Assembly (NCBI GenBank): GCA_948468385.1
Contig: CAOKHZ010000011.1
Location: 62,001-126,000 of the forward strand
DNA from: an uncultured Faecalicatena sp.
GTDB lineage: Bacteria > Bacillota > Clostridia > Lachnospirales > Lachnospiraceae
Reading direction: 5' to 3'
DNA: 64,000 bases
A program made the position numbers and the translations under genes. The notes under the pieces are model-generated. The model did no database searches. It saw nothing but the letters and a program-made list of their open reading frames with translations, and was not told the DNA's origin. Positions 44,738 through 53,819 of this stretch are shown here, in pieces (within the stretch, counting starts at the first letter, position 1; each line of letters opens with the position of its first letter).

Positions 44738-46231
44738 ATGATTAAATTGAAAAATTTACACGCCAATGAGCATGTCGGTTACGTGACTTTAATTGTTTAT
44801 ATTGTTATGGCATTCGCTCTAATTGTGCAAGCCGCTGATTTGAACATGTTCCCAATTTTCTATTTGGTCATCATCTCGATCGTGTTTGCTGCATTGGGCA
44901 TATTATTTTTCCTGATGCACAGAAAATTGGTGACATCCATCATTGCCAGCGTTTTGTCCTTAATCATGATTTTCCTCTGCGGGGCGGGCGCGTATTATAT
45001 ACGGCAGACGATGAATGCCTTGGCAGACGTGACGAGCATGGGCGAGCAGACGGACGTGATTTCCGTGTACGTTATGAACGAAGACCCGGCGGAAACGCTG
45101 GAGGATATCAAGGGATACAAAATCGGCGTTGTCAGAGCGTCAGGTGAACGAGGCATGAATAAGGTGGAAATGCAGAATGCGGGCGATGCGGATCAGGAAA
45201 ATCTGGACAAGACAATTGACCATCTTGAGGAAACGCTTCATACCACGCTGGACATTTCAGAAGTCGACAACATGTTTGCCTTGATGGATGAGTTGCGCAG
45301 CCAACAAGTGAAGGCGATTGTCCTGAATGAGGCCTATGTCGGCATCATTTCCGATAGGGAAGGGTATGAGTGGGTGGCGACGGGCATTCGTAGGATTACC
45401 ATGGTGGAGCACGTGGTTGAGGTGGACATCCAGCCGATTGTTCCGAAAGTCGTGCCGGAAACGTTTATCATATATTTGAGCGGCATTGACACGTACGGCG
45501 GCGTTTCGGCGCGCTCGCGGAGCGATGTCAATATCTTGGCCATCGTCAATACGGAGACGAAAAACGTCCTCCTTCTTTCCACGCCGCGTGATTATTACGT
45601 CTCGTTCAATGCGACCGGCGGGGTGCGGGACAAGCTGACCCACGCGGGGATTTACGGGGTGGACGCTTCGATTGACGCGCTGGAACAGCTTTACGGAATT
45701 CAGGTGGATTATTATTTGCGGCTCAATTTCAGCGGGTTTATTGACATCATTGACGCGCTTGGCGGAATCGAGGTCTATTCCGATTATGACTTCACGGTGA
45801 CTCCGATTCGCACCTATCAAAAGGGCATGAACCAACTGAACGGCTTGGAGGCGTTGGCGTTTGCCAGGGAGCGGTACAGTTTCCCGGAGGGCGATTTCCA
45901 GCGGGCAAAGAACCAGATGGAGGTCATTCGCGCGGTCATCCAGAAATGTGCATCGTCCTCTATGCTAATGAATTATGCATCGGTGATGGAGGCGGTGGCC
46001 GGCAGCTTCGAGACGAGCATGTCGCAGGAGCAAATCGCGTCGCTCGTGAAGATGCAGTTGTCGGACATGGCGCAGTGGAGCGTGACTTCCTACACTGTGG
46101 ACGGGCACAGCATGTATGCGGAGACGTTTTCCATGCCGGGGACGGAATTGTACGTGATTGAGCCGGATTACGCGACGGTGGAGACGGCAAAAGGAATGAT
46201 TCAAGAGATATACGGAGGACGAGAAGAATGA
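44738..46231 (+). CDS. LCP-family (LytR-CpsA-Psr) glycopolymer ligase
   Basis: The 497-residue protein has an N-terminal membrane region of three helices (about residues 14-95) and an extracytoplasmic LCP domain. Recognisable parts are VLLLSTPRDYYVSF, GVRDKLTHAGIYGVDASIDALEQLYGI, YYLRLNFSGFIDIIDALGGIEVYSDY and the late ARERYSFPEGDFQRAKNQ with catalytic arginines. LCP enzymes move lipid-linked glycopolymers onto peptidoglycan. As the last gene of the glycan locus it likely attaches the polymer exported by the ABC system. Composition returns to GC-rich here, so it belongs to the backbone rather than the AT-rich cassette. Confidence 0.92.
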   Translation: MIKLKNLHANEHVGYVTLIVYIVMAFALIVQAADLNMFPIFYLVIISIVFAALGILFFLMHRKLVTSIIASVLSLIMIFLCGAGAYYIRQTMNALADVTSMGEQTDVISVYVMNEDPAETLEDIKGYKIGVVRASGERGMNKVEMQNAGDADQENLDKTIDHLEETLHTTLDISEVDNMFALMDELRSQQVKAIVLNEAYVGIISDREGYEWVATGIRRITMVEHVVEVDIQPIVPKVVPETFIIYLSGIDTYGGVSARSRSDVNILAIVNTETKNVLLLSTPRDYYVSFNATGGVRDKLTHAGIYGVDASIDALEQLYGIQVDYYLRLNFSGFIDIIDALGGIEVYSDYDFTVTPIRTYQKGMNQLNGLEALAFARERYSFPEGDFQRAKNQMEVIRAVIQKCASSSMLMNYASVMEAVAGSFETSMSQEQIASLVKMQLSDMAQWSVTSYTVDGHSMYAETFSMPGTELYVIEPDYATVETAKGMIQEIYGGREE

Positions 46232-46521
46232 TTCACATTGGAACGGTAATGAAGGTGTTAGGGGAGCGGAAGACATTTATTAAAAACCATCCGGATTTCT
46301 TGGAATTTATCCTGCGGGTGTTTGGCGGCGAACTGGAAGAAGGAACCGTGTTGGAAGTGCGTGTCATAAGGCCAAAGCAGGAGGCGGGGGATGACGCGGG
46401 AAATGACATGGGATTGAGAATGGTTGGTCAGATGGAACAAGGCCGGGTGGAATTGCAAATTTTGGACATGGAGTTTTTTGGCGGGATGCGGGAGCTGGTG
46501 AGGGAAGTCGTGAAAGAATAG
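46228..46521 (+). CDS. Small hypothetical protein, 97 residues
   Basis: The start ATG overlaps the LCP stop (ATGA) and has GGAGG nine bases upstream, so it is translationally coupled to the ligase. The protein starts MIHIGTVMKVLGERKTFIKN, has no cysteines, transmembrane helix or signal peptide, and alternates short strands and acidic loops. I do not recognise the family. A role in glycan attachment is possible from position only. Confidence 0.65.
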   Translation: MIHIGTVMKVLGERKTFIKNHPDFLEFILRVFGGELEEGTVLEVRVIRPKQEAGDDAGNDMGLRMVGQMEQGRVELQILDMEFFGGMRELVREVVKE

Positions 46522-46603
46522 GAAGGAATTAACGAATGAAGGAGTTTGTGCCGCCACGTCTGGGACGTTGCGGCAATCGTGGAGGAACGAACGAGGAATT
46601 GCC

Positions 46604-47230
46604 ATGAATTCTCTAAAAATATTAAAACAAATAGCAACGGAAAACAACGGTTTGATTTTGACGAGGGACGCGGTTGCCGGCGGCGTGAGCCGGGCGAGTC
46701 TTTCCTTTCTGTGCAAGGAGGGCAGGATAACCCGTGTTTCTGTCGGCCAGTATGTCTTGTCGGAAGACGCGATTGATGAAATGCTGTCGATGGGGGCGCG
46801 TTCCAAGGCTATCATATTTTCACACGAGAGCGCGTTATATTTACACGGATTGCTCCGTGAGGATGCGCAACATTTGCAAAGTGGTATATATAAAAATGCA
46901 TTGTCCCAAGAATTGATGCTTGCCATCACGATTCCCACGTCGAAGACGTTGTCACGCTTTGTCAATCGGCAGTGCAAGGTGTACCGTGTCAGGGATGAAT
47001 GGCATGAATTAGGCAAGGTACAGATGCCAACCGCGCGGGGCAACCTGGTGTGGACATATGACATGGAGCGGACGATTTGCGATATCGTCAGGTGCCGGAG
47101 GCGGATTGCGAAAGAGGTGTTTGATTTCGCGTTGGAGCGGTATGTGGTGCGGACGGAGAAAGATTTGGGGAAATTGAGGGACTACGCGGAGAAAATGAGA
47201 ATGGAGAGGCAAGTGGAAAAATGGGTGTGA
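46604..47230 (+). CDS. AbiEi-type antitoxin/transcriptional regulator without partner toxin
   Basis: The 208-residue protein begins with a winged-helix domain (LKILKQIATENNGLILTRDAVAGGVSRASLSFLCKEGRI). It continues with the AbiEi pattern ITRVSVGQYVLSEDAIDE, SHESALYLHGL, the central MLAITIPTSK strand and the LVWTYDMERTICDIVRCR segment. In type IV systems AbiEi represses its own operon and counters the nucleotidyltransferase AbiEii. No AbiEii gene follows; the next gene is secG behind its own promoter. GAGGAA precedes ATG 46604. It may act as a stand-alone regulator. Confidence 0.8.
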   Translation: MNSLKILKQIATENNGLILTRDAVAGGVSRASLSFLCKEGRITRVSVGQYVLSEDAIDEMLSMGARSKAIIFSHESALYLHGLLREDAQHLQSGIYKNALSQELMLAITIPTSKTLSRFVNRQCKVYRVRDEWHELGKVQMPTARGNLVWTYDMERTICDIVRCRRRIAKEVFDFALERYVVRTEKDLGKLRDYAEKMRMERQVEKWV

Positions 47231-47315
47231 TGGGTAAGAATGGTGAATGTGGAGAAGAGCACAATTGTTGGAATTCGTAAAGGGTGAAATAAAAATAAAA
47301 AAGGAAAAAATTTGC

Positions 47316-47344
47316 TTGCCATAAGCCACAATTTGTGGTAAAGT
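47316..47344 (+). promoter_or_regulatory. Predicted secG promoter with palindrome in the spacer
   Basis: TTGCCA at 47316-47321 and TAAAGT at 47339-47344 are 17 bases apart. A 13-base perfect palindrome, CCACAA-T-TTGTGG, fills 47326-47338, directly against the -10 box, where a bound repressor would block polymerase. Confidence 0.6.
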
Positions 47345-47442
47345 AATCATGGTTTTGCTTTTGACATTTATTGGGTGAGATAAAAGAGTGAAATGAAAGA
47401 TAAAAGAGTGGGATAAGTGTTCGGTGTAGGAGGTATGTACGG

Positions 47443-47685
47443 ATGGAAATCTTAAAGATTGTGTTAACGATTATATTTGTGATAGATTGTGTCGTATTGT
47501 CGGCAATCATTCTTCTTCAGGAAGGGAAGTCCGCGGGGCTGGGAACCATCAGCGGGGCGGCGGATACCTATTGGGGACAGAACAAGGGGCGTTCCATGGA
47601 AGGGGCACTTGTCAAGTCCACGAAGTTTTTGGCAATCCTTTTCCTGGTGCTGGCGGCGGTTTTGAACCTCGGGGTTTTTAACTGA
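47443..47685 (+). CDS. secG: Preprotein translocase subunit SecG
   Basis: The 80-residue protein has two transmembrane helices (about residues 3-23 and 60-78) with the family loop between them: LLQEGKSAGLGTISGAADTYWGQNKGRS. It joins SecYE in the protein export channel. Length and motif are standard. GTAGGAGG precedes the ATG. A terminator-like hairpin separates it from the RNase R gene. Confidence 0.95.
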   Translation: MEILKIVLTIIFVIDCVVLSAIILLQEGKSAGLGTISGAADTYWGQNKGRSMEGALVKSTKFLAILFLVLAAVLNLGVFN

Positions 47686-47762
47686 CGCATTGTGTGTGAG
47701 ACCCATGGGTGGCATGGTGCGTTTTACCGATGGGTGAAGATGTATGAAGATGACGATGAAAG

Positions 47763-47797
47763 AACACTCTATGATGATATAGGGTGTTTTCTTTTTG
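47763..47797 (+). terminator. Terminator or attenuator between secG and rnr
   Basis: AACACTCTAT at 47763-47772 pairs with ATAGGGTGTT at 47779-47788 (one G-T pair) around a six-base loop, followed by TTCTTTTT. It lies 75 bases before the RNase R start. Confidence 0.8.
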
Positions 47798-47871
47798 ATA
47801 AGGAAAACTGGAGTTTGCGGGCAACATGCCTGATGGCGGGCGGATATGGAGAAGGAGAGCGTATTTTATTT

Positions 47872-50127
47872 ATGGATCATGTATTTGAGAAGAAAAAGAA
47901 GGTAGTTTATGACTTTATTTGTGACGATTTGTACGTGCCGATGAAGCAAAAGGAAATCGCCATGGTACTGCAGGTTCCAAAGGAGCGGCGGGAGGAACTG
48001 CGGGAAGTGCTTGAAGCCTTGGAAAGCGAGGGCAAGGTTCACTTGTCGAAGAGAGGAAAGTATACCAAGGGCGCGGCGAAGCGCTTGACGGGCACGTTTC
48101 AGGCGCACGCGAGGGGATTTGGCTTCGTGGTTTGCCCGGAACGGGAAGGCGACGTGTATATTTCGGAGGAAAACGTGGGCGGCGCGTTCCATGGGGACGA
48201 GGTGGAGTTTGTCATCACCCGGGAGCGGCAGGGAGACGGCCAGAGGACGGAGGGCAAGATTGTCAAGGTGCTGTCAAGAGGGATGACGCAGGTCGTCGGC
48301 TTGTATGAGAGTTGTAACAAGCATGCGAACCCGGATTCCAGACGTTCCAAACTTGCGGCGCGGTCGGGCGAGGCCAACTCGTCAAACTATGGTTTCGTGC
48401 GCCCGGACAACCAGCGTTTTTTAAAGGATGTTTATATTCCGGCGGGGAAGGAAAAGGGCGCGGTGACCGGACACAAGGTCGTGGTGGAATTGACCTCCTA
48501 CGGCGGGCCTCATGAAAAGCCGGAGGGAGTCGTCACGGAAATTTTGGGACATGTGGGCGATCCGGGGACGGACATCTTGTCCATCGTGAAGGGATATGAC
48601 TTGCCGCTGCAATTTCCAGAAAGGGTCTTAAACCAGGCGGAACGTGTCGGCAAGGAGGTTGGCGAGGCGGACATGGCAGGGCGGCTGGACTTGCGGGATT
48701 GGCAGATGGTGACGATTGACGGCGAGGATGCCAAGGATTTGGACGACGCGGTGTCGCTTGACATGAAAGGGGACAACTATGTCTTGGGGGTTCACATTGC
48801 CGACGTGACGAACTACGTGCAGGAAAACAGCGCGCTGGATCGTGAGGCGTTGAAGCGGGGGACGAGCGTGTACCTGGTTGACCGGGTCATCCCGATGCTG
48901 CCACATAAATTGTCCAATGGCATTTGTTCGTTGAATGCCGGGGAGGATCGTCTGGCATTGAGTTGCATCATGACGGTTGGCCCGGATGGGGAGATGCTCG
49001 ACCACCAAATCGCGGAGACGGTCATCCGCGTGGACAAGCGGATGAGTTACACTGGCGTGGCCCGGGTACTCGGACAAGGCGAGGGTATGGTAAATGCCAC
49101 ACAAAGCGAGACGGGTGAAGCGCAAAGCGATGATGCGGCTTCGCCGGCGCGGGGCGAGGATTATGCGGATTACGCCCCCTTTATCCCGATGTTAAGACAA
49201 ATGGCCGCTCTGTCGCGTATTTTGCGTGAAAGGCGGAAACAAAGGGGCTCCATTGACTTTGAATTTCCCGAGTCGAAAATTATTTTGGACGAGAAAGGAA
49301 AGCCGTTAGAAATCAAGGCGTATGAGCGGAACGCGGCGACGAAGCTGATTGAGGACTTCATGCTGTTGGCCAACGAGACGGTGGCCGAGGAGTATTTTTG
49401 GCGGGAGTTGCCGTTCCTCTATCGTACCCATGACACCCCGGACGAGGAGAAAATGCGCAGGCTTTGCGCCCTTATCAATAATTTCGGTTATCACATTCAT
49501 GTGAAGAACGAGGTGCACCCGAAGGAGGTGCAAAAGCTTCTGGCAAAGGCCGAGGGAACCCCGGAGGAGACGTTGATTTCCCGTTTGGCGCTGCGTTCCA
49601 TGAAGCAGGCGCGATATACTCCGGAAAATAGCGGGCACTTTGGTTTGGCGGCAAAGTATTACACGCATTTTACGTCGCCGATTCGGCGGTACCCGGATTT
49701 GCAAATCCACCGCATCATCAAGGAGAATTTGCGGGGAAGGCTGTCGGAAGGGCGGATTGATCATTTTGAAAGGCTTCTGCCGAAAGTCGCGGTGCAGGCG
49801 AGCGAGTTGGAGCGGCGCGCCGAGGAGGCGGAGCGCGACACGGAGAAGCTGAAAAAGGTGGAGTACATGCAGGGGCATGTCGGCGAGGAATACGACGGCG
49901 TGGTTTCCGGCGTGACGAAGTGGGGGGCGTACGTGGAACTGCAAAACACGGTGGAAGGATTGGTCCATGTGGCGAACATGCAGGACGACCATTATGAATA
50001 TGATGAAGGGACGTACGAACTTCGCGGGGAGCGCGCGGGAAAGGTTTACAAGCTTGGGCAGAAGGTGCGCATCCAGGTGTTGGACGTGGACAAACTGCAA
50101 AGGACGATAGATTTTGTATTTGTTTAA
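47872..50127 (+). CDS. rnr: Ribonuclease R
   Basis: The 751-residue exoribonuclease degrades structured RNA from the 3' end and works in trans-translation. Order of domains: winged helix (about 1-70), cold-shock OB domains (70-240), RNB catalytic domain with the metal-binding aspartates in [15 protein letters not shown] near 285, and a C-terminal S1 domain ([30 protein letters not shown]). I start at ATG 47872, where RNase R proteins of this group begin; longer frames run through the terminator hairpin. AAGGAG is 14 bases upstream, rather far. A linker of about 20 acidic residues interrupts the RNB domain near 405-425. The smpB gene follows. Confidence 0.93.
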   Translation: MDHVFEKKKKVVYDFICDDLYVPMKQKEIAMVLQVPKERREELREVLEALESEGKVHLSKRGKYTKGAAKRLTGTFQAHARGFGFVVCPEREGDVYISEENVGGAFHGDEVEFVITRERQGDGQRTEGKIVKVLSRGMTQVVGLYESCNKHANPDSRRSKLAARSGEANSSNYGFVRPDNQRFLKDVYIPAGKEKGAVTGHKVVVELTSYGGPHEKPEGVVTEILGHVGDPGTDILSIVKGYDLPLQFPERVLNQAERVGKEVGEADMAGRLDLRDWQMVTIDGEDAKDLDDAVSLDMKGDNYVLGVHIADVTNYVQENSALDREALKRGTSVYLVDRVIPMLPHKLSNGICSLNAGEDRLALSCIMTVGPDGEMLDHQIAETVIRVDKRMSYTGVARVLGQGEGMVNATQSETGEAQSDDAASPARGEDYADYAPFIPMLRQMAALSRILRERRKQRGSIDFEFPESKIILDEKGKPLEIKAYERNAATKLIEDFMLLANETVAEEYFWRELPFLYRTHDTPDEEKMRRLCALINNFGYHIHVKNEVHPKEVQKLLAKAEGTPEETLISRLALRSMKQARYTPENSGHFGLAAKYYTHFTSPIRRYPDLQIHRIIKENLRGRLSEGRIDHFERLLPKVAVQASELERRAEEAERDTEKLKKVEYMQGHVGEEYDGVVSGVTKWGAYVELQNTVEGLVHVANMQDDHYEYDEGTYELRGERAGKVYKLGQKVRIQVLDVDKLQRTIDFVFV

Positions 50128-50140
50128 AGGAGTAAGGGCT

Positions 50141-50605
50141 ATGGCAAAGGCAGGGACGAAGTTGATTGCGAACAACAAAAAGGCATATCACGATTATTTT
50201 ATTTTGGAAAAATATGAGGCGGGAATCGTCCTGCACGGGACGGAAGTGAAGTCTCTTCGGATGGGGAAGTGTAGCATCAAGGAAGCATTCATCCGTGTTG
50301 AGAATGGGGAAATGTTCATTTACGGGATGCATGTTTCCCCCTATGAAAAAGGGAACATTTTCAACAAGGATCCGTTGCGGGTGCGCAAACTTTTGTTGCA
50401 TAAGAAAGAAATTGACAAGATTTTTGGCAAGATGAAGGAAAAGGGAAATACCGTCGTGCCGTTGCAGGTTTATTTTTCAGGCAGCCTGGTGAAGGTTGAG
50501 GTCGGGCTGGCCAAGGGCAAGAAATTATACGATAAGCGGGACGACATCGCGAGGAAGGATCAAAGGCGTGAGGCACAACGGGATTTCAAGGTGAGAAACT
50601 TGTAA
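50141..50605 (+). CDS. smpB: SsrA-binding protein
   Basis: The 154-residue protein binds tmRNA and the stalled ribosome in trans-translation. Conserved parts are [58 protein letters not shown], and the basic C-terminal [27 protein letters not shown] is eight bases before ATG 50141. It follows rnr by 13 bases, the common rnr-smpB pair. No tmRNA gene was found after it in this window. Confidence 0.96.
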   Translation: MAKAGTKLIANNKKAYHDYFILEKYEAGIVLHGTEVKSLRMGKCSIKEAFIRVENGEMFIYGMHVSPYEKGNIFNKDPLRVRKLLLHKKEIDKIFGKMKEKGNTVVPLQVYFSGSLVKVEVGLAKGKKLYDKRDDIARKDQRREAQRDFKVRNL

Positions 50606-50692
50606 AAGGAAACACGTGAAGGCAGAATTCGTAAAGGTGGATTTGCATAAAATTTGCAAATGAGAAGGCCGTAAGGGGGAAGGGTTTTATTT

Positions 50693-51985
50693 ATGGAAAA
50701 TTTGTTTCAGGCATTTTATTTGTTTTTGTGGTATTCTTTTCTGGGATGGATATTGGAAGTCGCCTATTCGGCAATCCGGAAACGCAAGTTTATCAATAGG
50801 GGATATTTAAACGGACCTTTGTGTTCCGTGTATGGTTTTGCAGCACTGGTGATTTCATGGGTGCTGCAGGATCTGCGGGGAAACTGGCTCTTTCTATATT
50901 TGGGAAGCGTGATTTTTGGCACGGTGGTCGAATGGATTGCCGGACATTTCCTTGAGTGGCAGGGAAATAAGAAGTGGTGGGATTATTCACACTTAAAGGG
51001 CAATTTGGGCGGGTATGTCTGCATTCGCTTCAGCCTTTTGTGGGGGCTTTTGGGAACCGTGGGCGTGACATGGGGTAATGGCTTGTTAATGATGCCGTAC
51101 CATGCCTTGCCGCAAGTGCTCATTCGAATCGTGCTAATCATCTCGGCAGTGGTCGTGGCGGTCGATGCGGTCGGCTCCTACGCCGTGATACATAAATTGA
51201 AAAATATGGATGCCATTCTGGAGGCGAACGACCGTATTGAAGAGGCGACGGTTCAGTTTGGACATTCGGTCGTCGGTTACATTGCGCGCAGAATGGAAAA
51301 GGCGCATCCAGAGAGCATTGCCAAAAAGACGAAGGTCAAGCCCGTCGTCTTTGCACAAGGGTGCGGCTTTTACAAGCTGTTCATGTTGTTGGTGGTAGGG
51401 GCGTTTCTGGGCGATGTCGTGGAGACGATATTTTGCTATGTCACCGCCGGGGAATTGATGAGCCGCAGCAGCCTTGTGTGGGGACAGTTCAGCCTCGTGT
51501 GGGGATGTGCGATGAGCATGGCGACGTTGATGCTGTATAAGTACAAAGATCGCTCGGACGGTTTTTTGTTCGGGGTCGGCGTGTTGCTTGGAGGTGCGTA
51601 TGAGTATTTCTGCAGCGTGCTGACGGAGACGTTGTTTGGCACGATATTTTGGGATTATAGTAGTTATCCGTTAAACCTTGGCGGGCGAATCAACTTGTTG
51701 TATTGCTTCTTCTGGGGCATCGCGGCGGTGGTCTGGTTGAAAAAGGTGTACCCGTTTTTGTCGGGGTGGATTGAGAAGCTTCCGATGAAGTTGGGAAAGA
51801 TATTGACCTGGTGCCTCGTGCTCTTTTTAAGCGTGGACGTGGTGGTGACTTGTGCGGCCATGGCTCGTTATCAGGAAAGGAAGGCGGGAGAACCCGCCGA
51901 GAATGAAATTTCGACTTATATAGACGAGGTATTTCCTGACGAATGGATGGAAGAGAGGTACCGCAACATGAAACTGGTGGAATGA
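50693..51985 (+). CDS. Multipass membrane protein with duplicated CmpB-type domain
   Basis: The 430-residue protein has about ten helices and two copies of the ABC_trans_CmpB pattern. The first copy has SFLGWILEVAYS near residue 20, GPLCSVYGFAAL and WDYSHLKGNLGGYVCIRFSLLWG. The second has GAFLGDVVETIFCYV near 235, WGQFSLVWGCAM and WDYSSYPLNLGGRINLLYCFFWG. A soluble loop of about 60 residues joins them. The family is annotated as putative ABC permease but has no established function, and no ATPase gene is adjacent. Its tail is acidic. Confidence 0.8.
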   Translation: MENLFQAFYLFLWYSFLGWILEVAYSAIRKRKFINRGYLNGPLCSVYGFAALVISWVLQDLRGNWLFLYLGSVIFGTVVEWIAGHFLEWQGNKKWWDYSHLKGNLGGYVCIRFSLLWGLLGTVGVTWGNGLLMMPYHALPQVLIRIVLIISAVVVAVDAVGSYAVIHKLKNMDAILEANDRIEEATVQFGHSVVGYIARRMEKAHPESIAKKTKVKPVVFAQGCGFYKLFMLLVVGAFLGDVVETIFCYVTAGELMSRSSLVWGQFSLVWGCAMSMATLMLYKYKDRSDGFLFGVGVLLGGAYEYFCSVLTETLFGTIFWDYSSYPLNLGGRINLLYCFFWGIAAVVWLKKVYPFLSGWIEKLPMKLGKILTWCLVLFLSVDVVVTCAAMARYQERKAGEPAENEISTYIDEVFPDEWMEERYRNMKLVE

Positions 51986-52077
51986 CCGAAAGCAACTGGC
52001 ATTGAACGCTTGGCGAGCGCGGGAAGCCGAGCTTAGCGAAAAGAACTTCCATAAGCAATGACATAAGGAGACATGGT

Positions 52078-52893
52078 ATGCAAACGGTAAGAGTGCGGAA
52101 CGTGGAGATCGGTGCCGGGATGCCAAAGGTCTGCGTGCCCGTCATGGGCAGGGACGTGGATGAAGTCATGGCCGTGGCGAGGCGGGTTCGTGAGGAAAAC
52201 GTGGATTTGGTGGAATGGCGTGCGGATTGGTTTTTGGAGGCGACGGGAAACATTGCGCGTGCAAAAGAGAGCGCGTGTGTGGGAAATGTGATAGATTTGG
52301 ACAAAATGGCGGATGTGGCATGGAAGCTGCGGGAGATACTTGGAGATTTGCCGCTTTTGTTCACGTTTCGTACGGCGGCGGAAGGCGGGGAGCAGAAAAT
52401 CGCGCGCGAAGAGTATGTACGTTTGAACGTGCGGCTGGCGATGTCCGGCCATGTCGACCTGGTGGACGTGGAATTGTCCGCGGGGGAGGAGGCGGTGCGG
52501 GAAGTGATTTGTGCGGCGCATGAAAATGGTGTCAAGGTAATCGCTTCCAGCCATGATTTTGAAAAAACGCCCGCGCGGGAGGAAATCGTGGGGCGGCTTA
52601 AGCGGATGCAAGGCCTCGGGGCGGACATTTTGAAAATTGCCGTCATGCCGGAAAACAAGCGGGACGTGCTGACGCTCTTGGGTGCCACGGAGGAGATGTA
52701 TACGAATTACGCCGATAGGCCATTGATAACCATGTCAATGGGAAAGTTGGGCGCGGTTAGCCGTGTTTGCGGGGAAACGTTTGGATCCGCCGTGACGTTC
52801 GGGGCGGTGGGAAATGCGTCTGCACCGGGACAGATGGAGGCCGGGCGGTTGCGCGAGGCGTTGGAATTGTTGCATGGGAACAAAAAGTTGTAA
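52078..52893 (+). CDS. aroD: Type I 3-dehydroquinate dehydratase
   Basis: The 271-residue enzyme converts 3-dehydroquinate to 3-dehydroshikimate in the shikimate pathway through a lysine Schiff base. Matching segments are VEWRADWF, FTFRTAAEGG, SSHDFEKTP with the catalytic histidine near residue 160, KIAVMP with the Schiff-base lysine near 187, and SMGKLGAVSRV near 222. AAGGAGAC precedes the ATG. Other shikimate genes are not in the window. Confidence 0.95.
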   Translation: MQTVRVRNVEIGAGMPKVCVPVMGRDVDEVMAVARRVREENVDLVEWRADWFLEATGNIARAKESACVGNVIDLDKMADVAWKLREILGDLPLLFTFRTAAEGGEQKIAREEYVRLNVRLAMSGHVDLVDVELSAGEEAVREVICAAHENGVKVIASSHDFEKTPAREEIVGRLKRMQGLGADILKIAVMPENKRDVLTLLGATEEMYTNYADRPLITMSMGKLGAVSRVCGETFGSAVTFGAVGNASAPGQMEAGRLREALELLHGNKKL

Positions 52894-52900
52894 AAAGTGA

Positions 52901-52929
52901 TTGTTGTTTGTTCCGTTTCGTGATACACT
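52901..52929 (+). promoter_or_regulatory. Possible promoter for the phospholipase-like and MFS genes
   Basis: TTGTTG at 52901-52906 and TACACT at 52924-52929 lie 17 bases apart, 56 bases before the next start. Confidence 0.45.
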
Positions 52930-52984
52930 GAATTTATCGTGAGATATCGGGGATACTATATGGTGTGAAGGGAGGAGGTCTTAC

Positions 52985-53809
52985 ATGCCTACCACGTATG
53001 CGCATTATAAATTTGGCCGGGAAGTGCTGGGCGCGCTGCCGGGACCTTTGAGAAATTCCATAGAGAAAAACCGGGAATTGTTTGATATCGGCTTGCATGG
53101 GCCGGACATTTTGTTCTATTACCGGGTTGTCATGAAAAACCATGTCAACCGTCTGGGATACGCGATGCATGATAAAAACGCGGACGAGTTTTTCGAAAGG
53201 GCGGTGAAAATTTTGCAGGAGTCGCCGGACAAGGGCGCGGCACGTGCTTACTTATACGGGTTCATTTGCCATTTCGCGTTGGACAGCGAATGCCATAATT
53301 ATATTGAAAAAATGATACAGGAAAGCGGCCTTACGCATTCGGAAATCGAGATGGAGTTTGACAGAAGCCTCTTGGTGGAAGACGGGATTGACCCGGTTTC
53401 ATATTTGGCCTGCGGCCATATACACGCCACGCAAAAAAACGCCGAGGTCATCGCTCCGTTTTTTGAAAATGTCACGGTCAGGGAATTAGAAAAGTCCTTG
53501 TCTTATTTGATTTTTTGCCACAAAGTGCTTTTGGCACCGGGGAAGAAAAAGCGAAAAGCCTTGCTCGCGCTGCTGAGGCTGGTGGGCATGTACCAACTGG
53601 CAAGTGGCATGATCATGAGCCTTTCTCCCAATCCGGCGTGCGATAATTTTTGTCGTGTATTGCGCAGGCAGTTTGCCGGGGCGGTGCCGGTGGCCGCGGG
53701 ATTGATTTCGCAATACCAAAAAGTACTGTTAGAAGGAAAAGAGATGCCGGGACGGTTTCATCAAACGTTTGGCGCGGGAGAGCATTGGGAAGAATTGTGC
53801 GTGTCTTAG
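52985..53809 (+). CDS. Zinc-dependent phospholipase C family protein
   Basis: The 274-residue protein has the histidine and aspartate pattern of the S1/P1-phospholipase C fold: TTYAHYKFG at the start, DIGLHGPDIL near 34, YAMHDKN near 60 and ICHFALDSECHNYI near 98. It has no signal peptide, unlike secreted phospholipases, so it acts inside the cell or is not a lipase. AGGGAGGAGG precedes the ATG. It is followed 10 bases later by an MFS gene. Confidence 0.85.
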   Translation: MPTTYAHYKFGREVLGALPGPLRNSIEKNRELFDIGLHGPDILFYYRVVMKNHVNRLGYAMHDKNADEFFERAVKILQESPDKGAARAYLYGFICHFALDSECHNYIEKMIQESGLTHSEIEMEFDRSLLVEDGIDPVSYLACGHIHATQKNAEVIAPFFENVTVRELEKSLSYLIFCHKVLLAPGKKKRKALLALLRLVGMYQLASGMIMSLSPNPACDNFCRVLRRQFAGAVPVAAGLISQYQKVLLEGKEMPGRFHQTFGAGEHWEELCVS

Positions 53810-53819
53810 GAGGACGATC

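Noticed and set aside
47692..47871. N-terminal extension of RNase R from an upstream start
   Set aside because: The stretch contains a terminator hairpin and lacks similarity to RNase R N-termini, so the ATG at 47872 was chosen.
49306..50178. Minus-strand open frame of 290 codons over rnr
   Set aside because: Its composition is that of an antisense shadow and the plus strand clearly encodes RNase R.
50606..50692. tmRNA gene next to smpB
   Set aside because: The gap is only 87 bases and contains no tRNA-like ends or tag reading frame.
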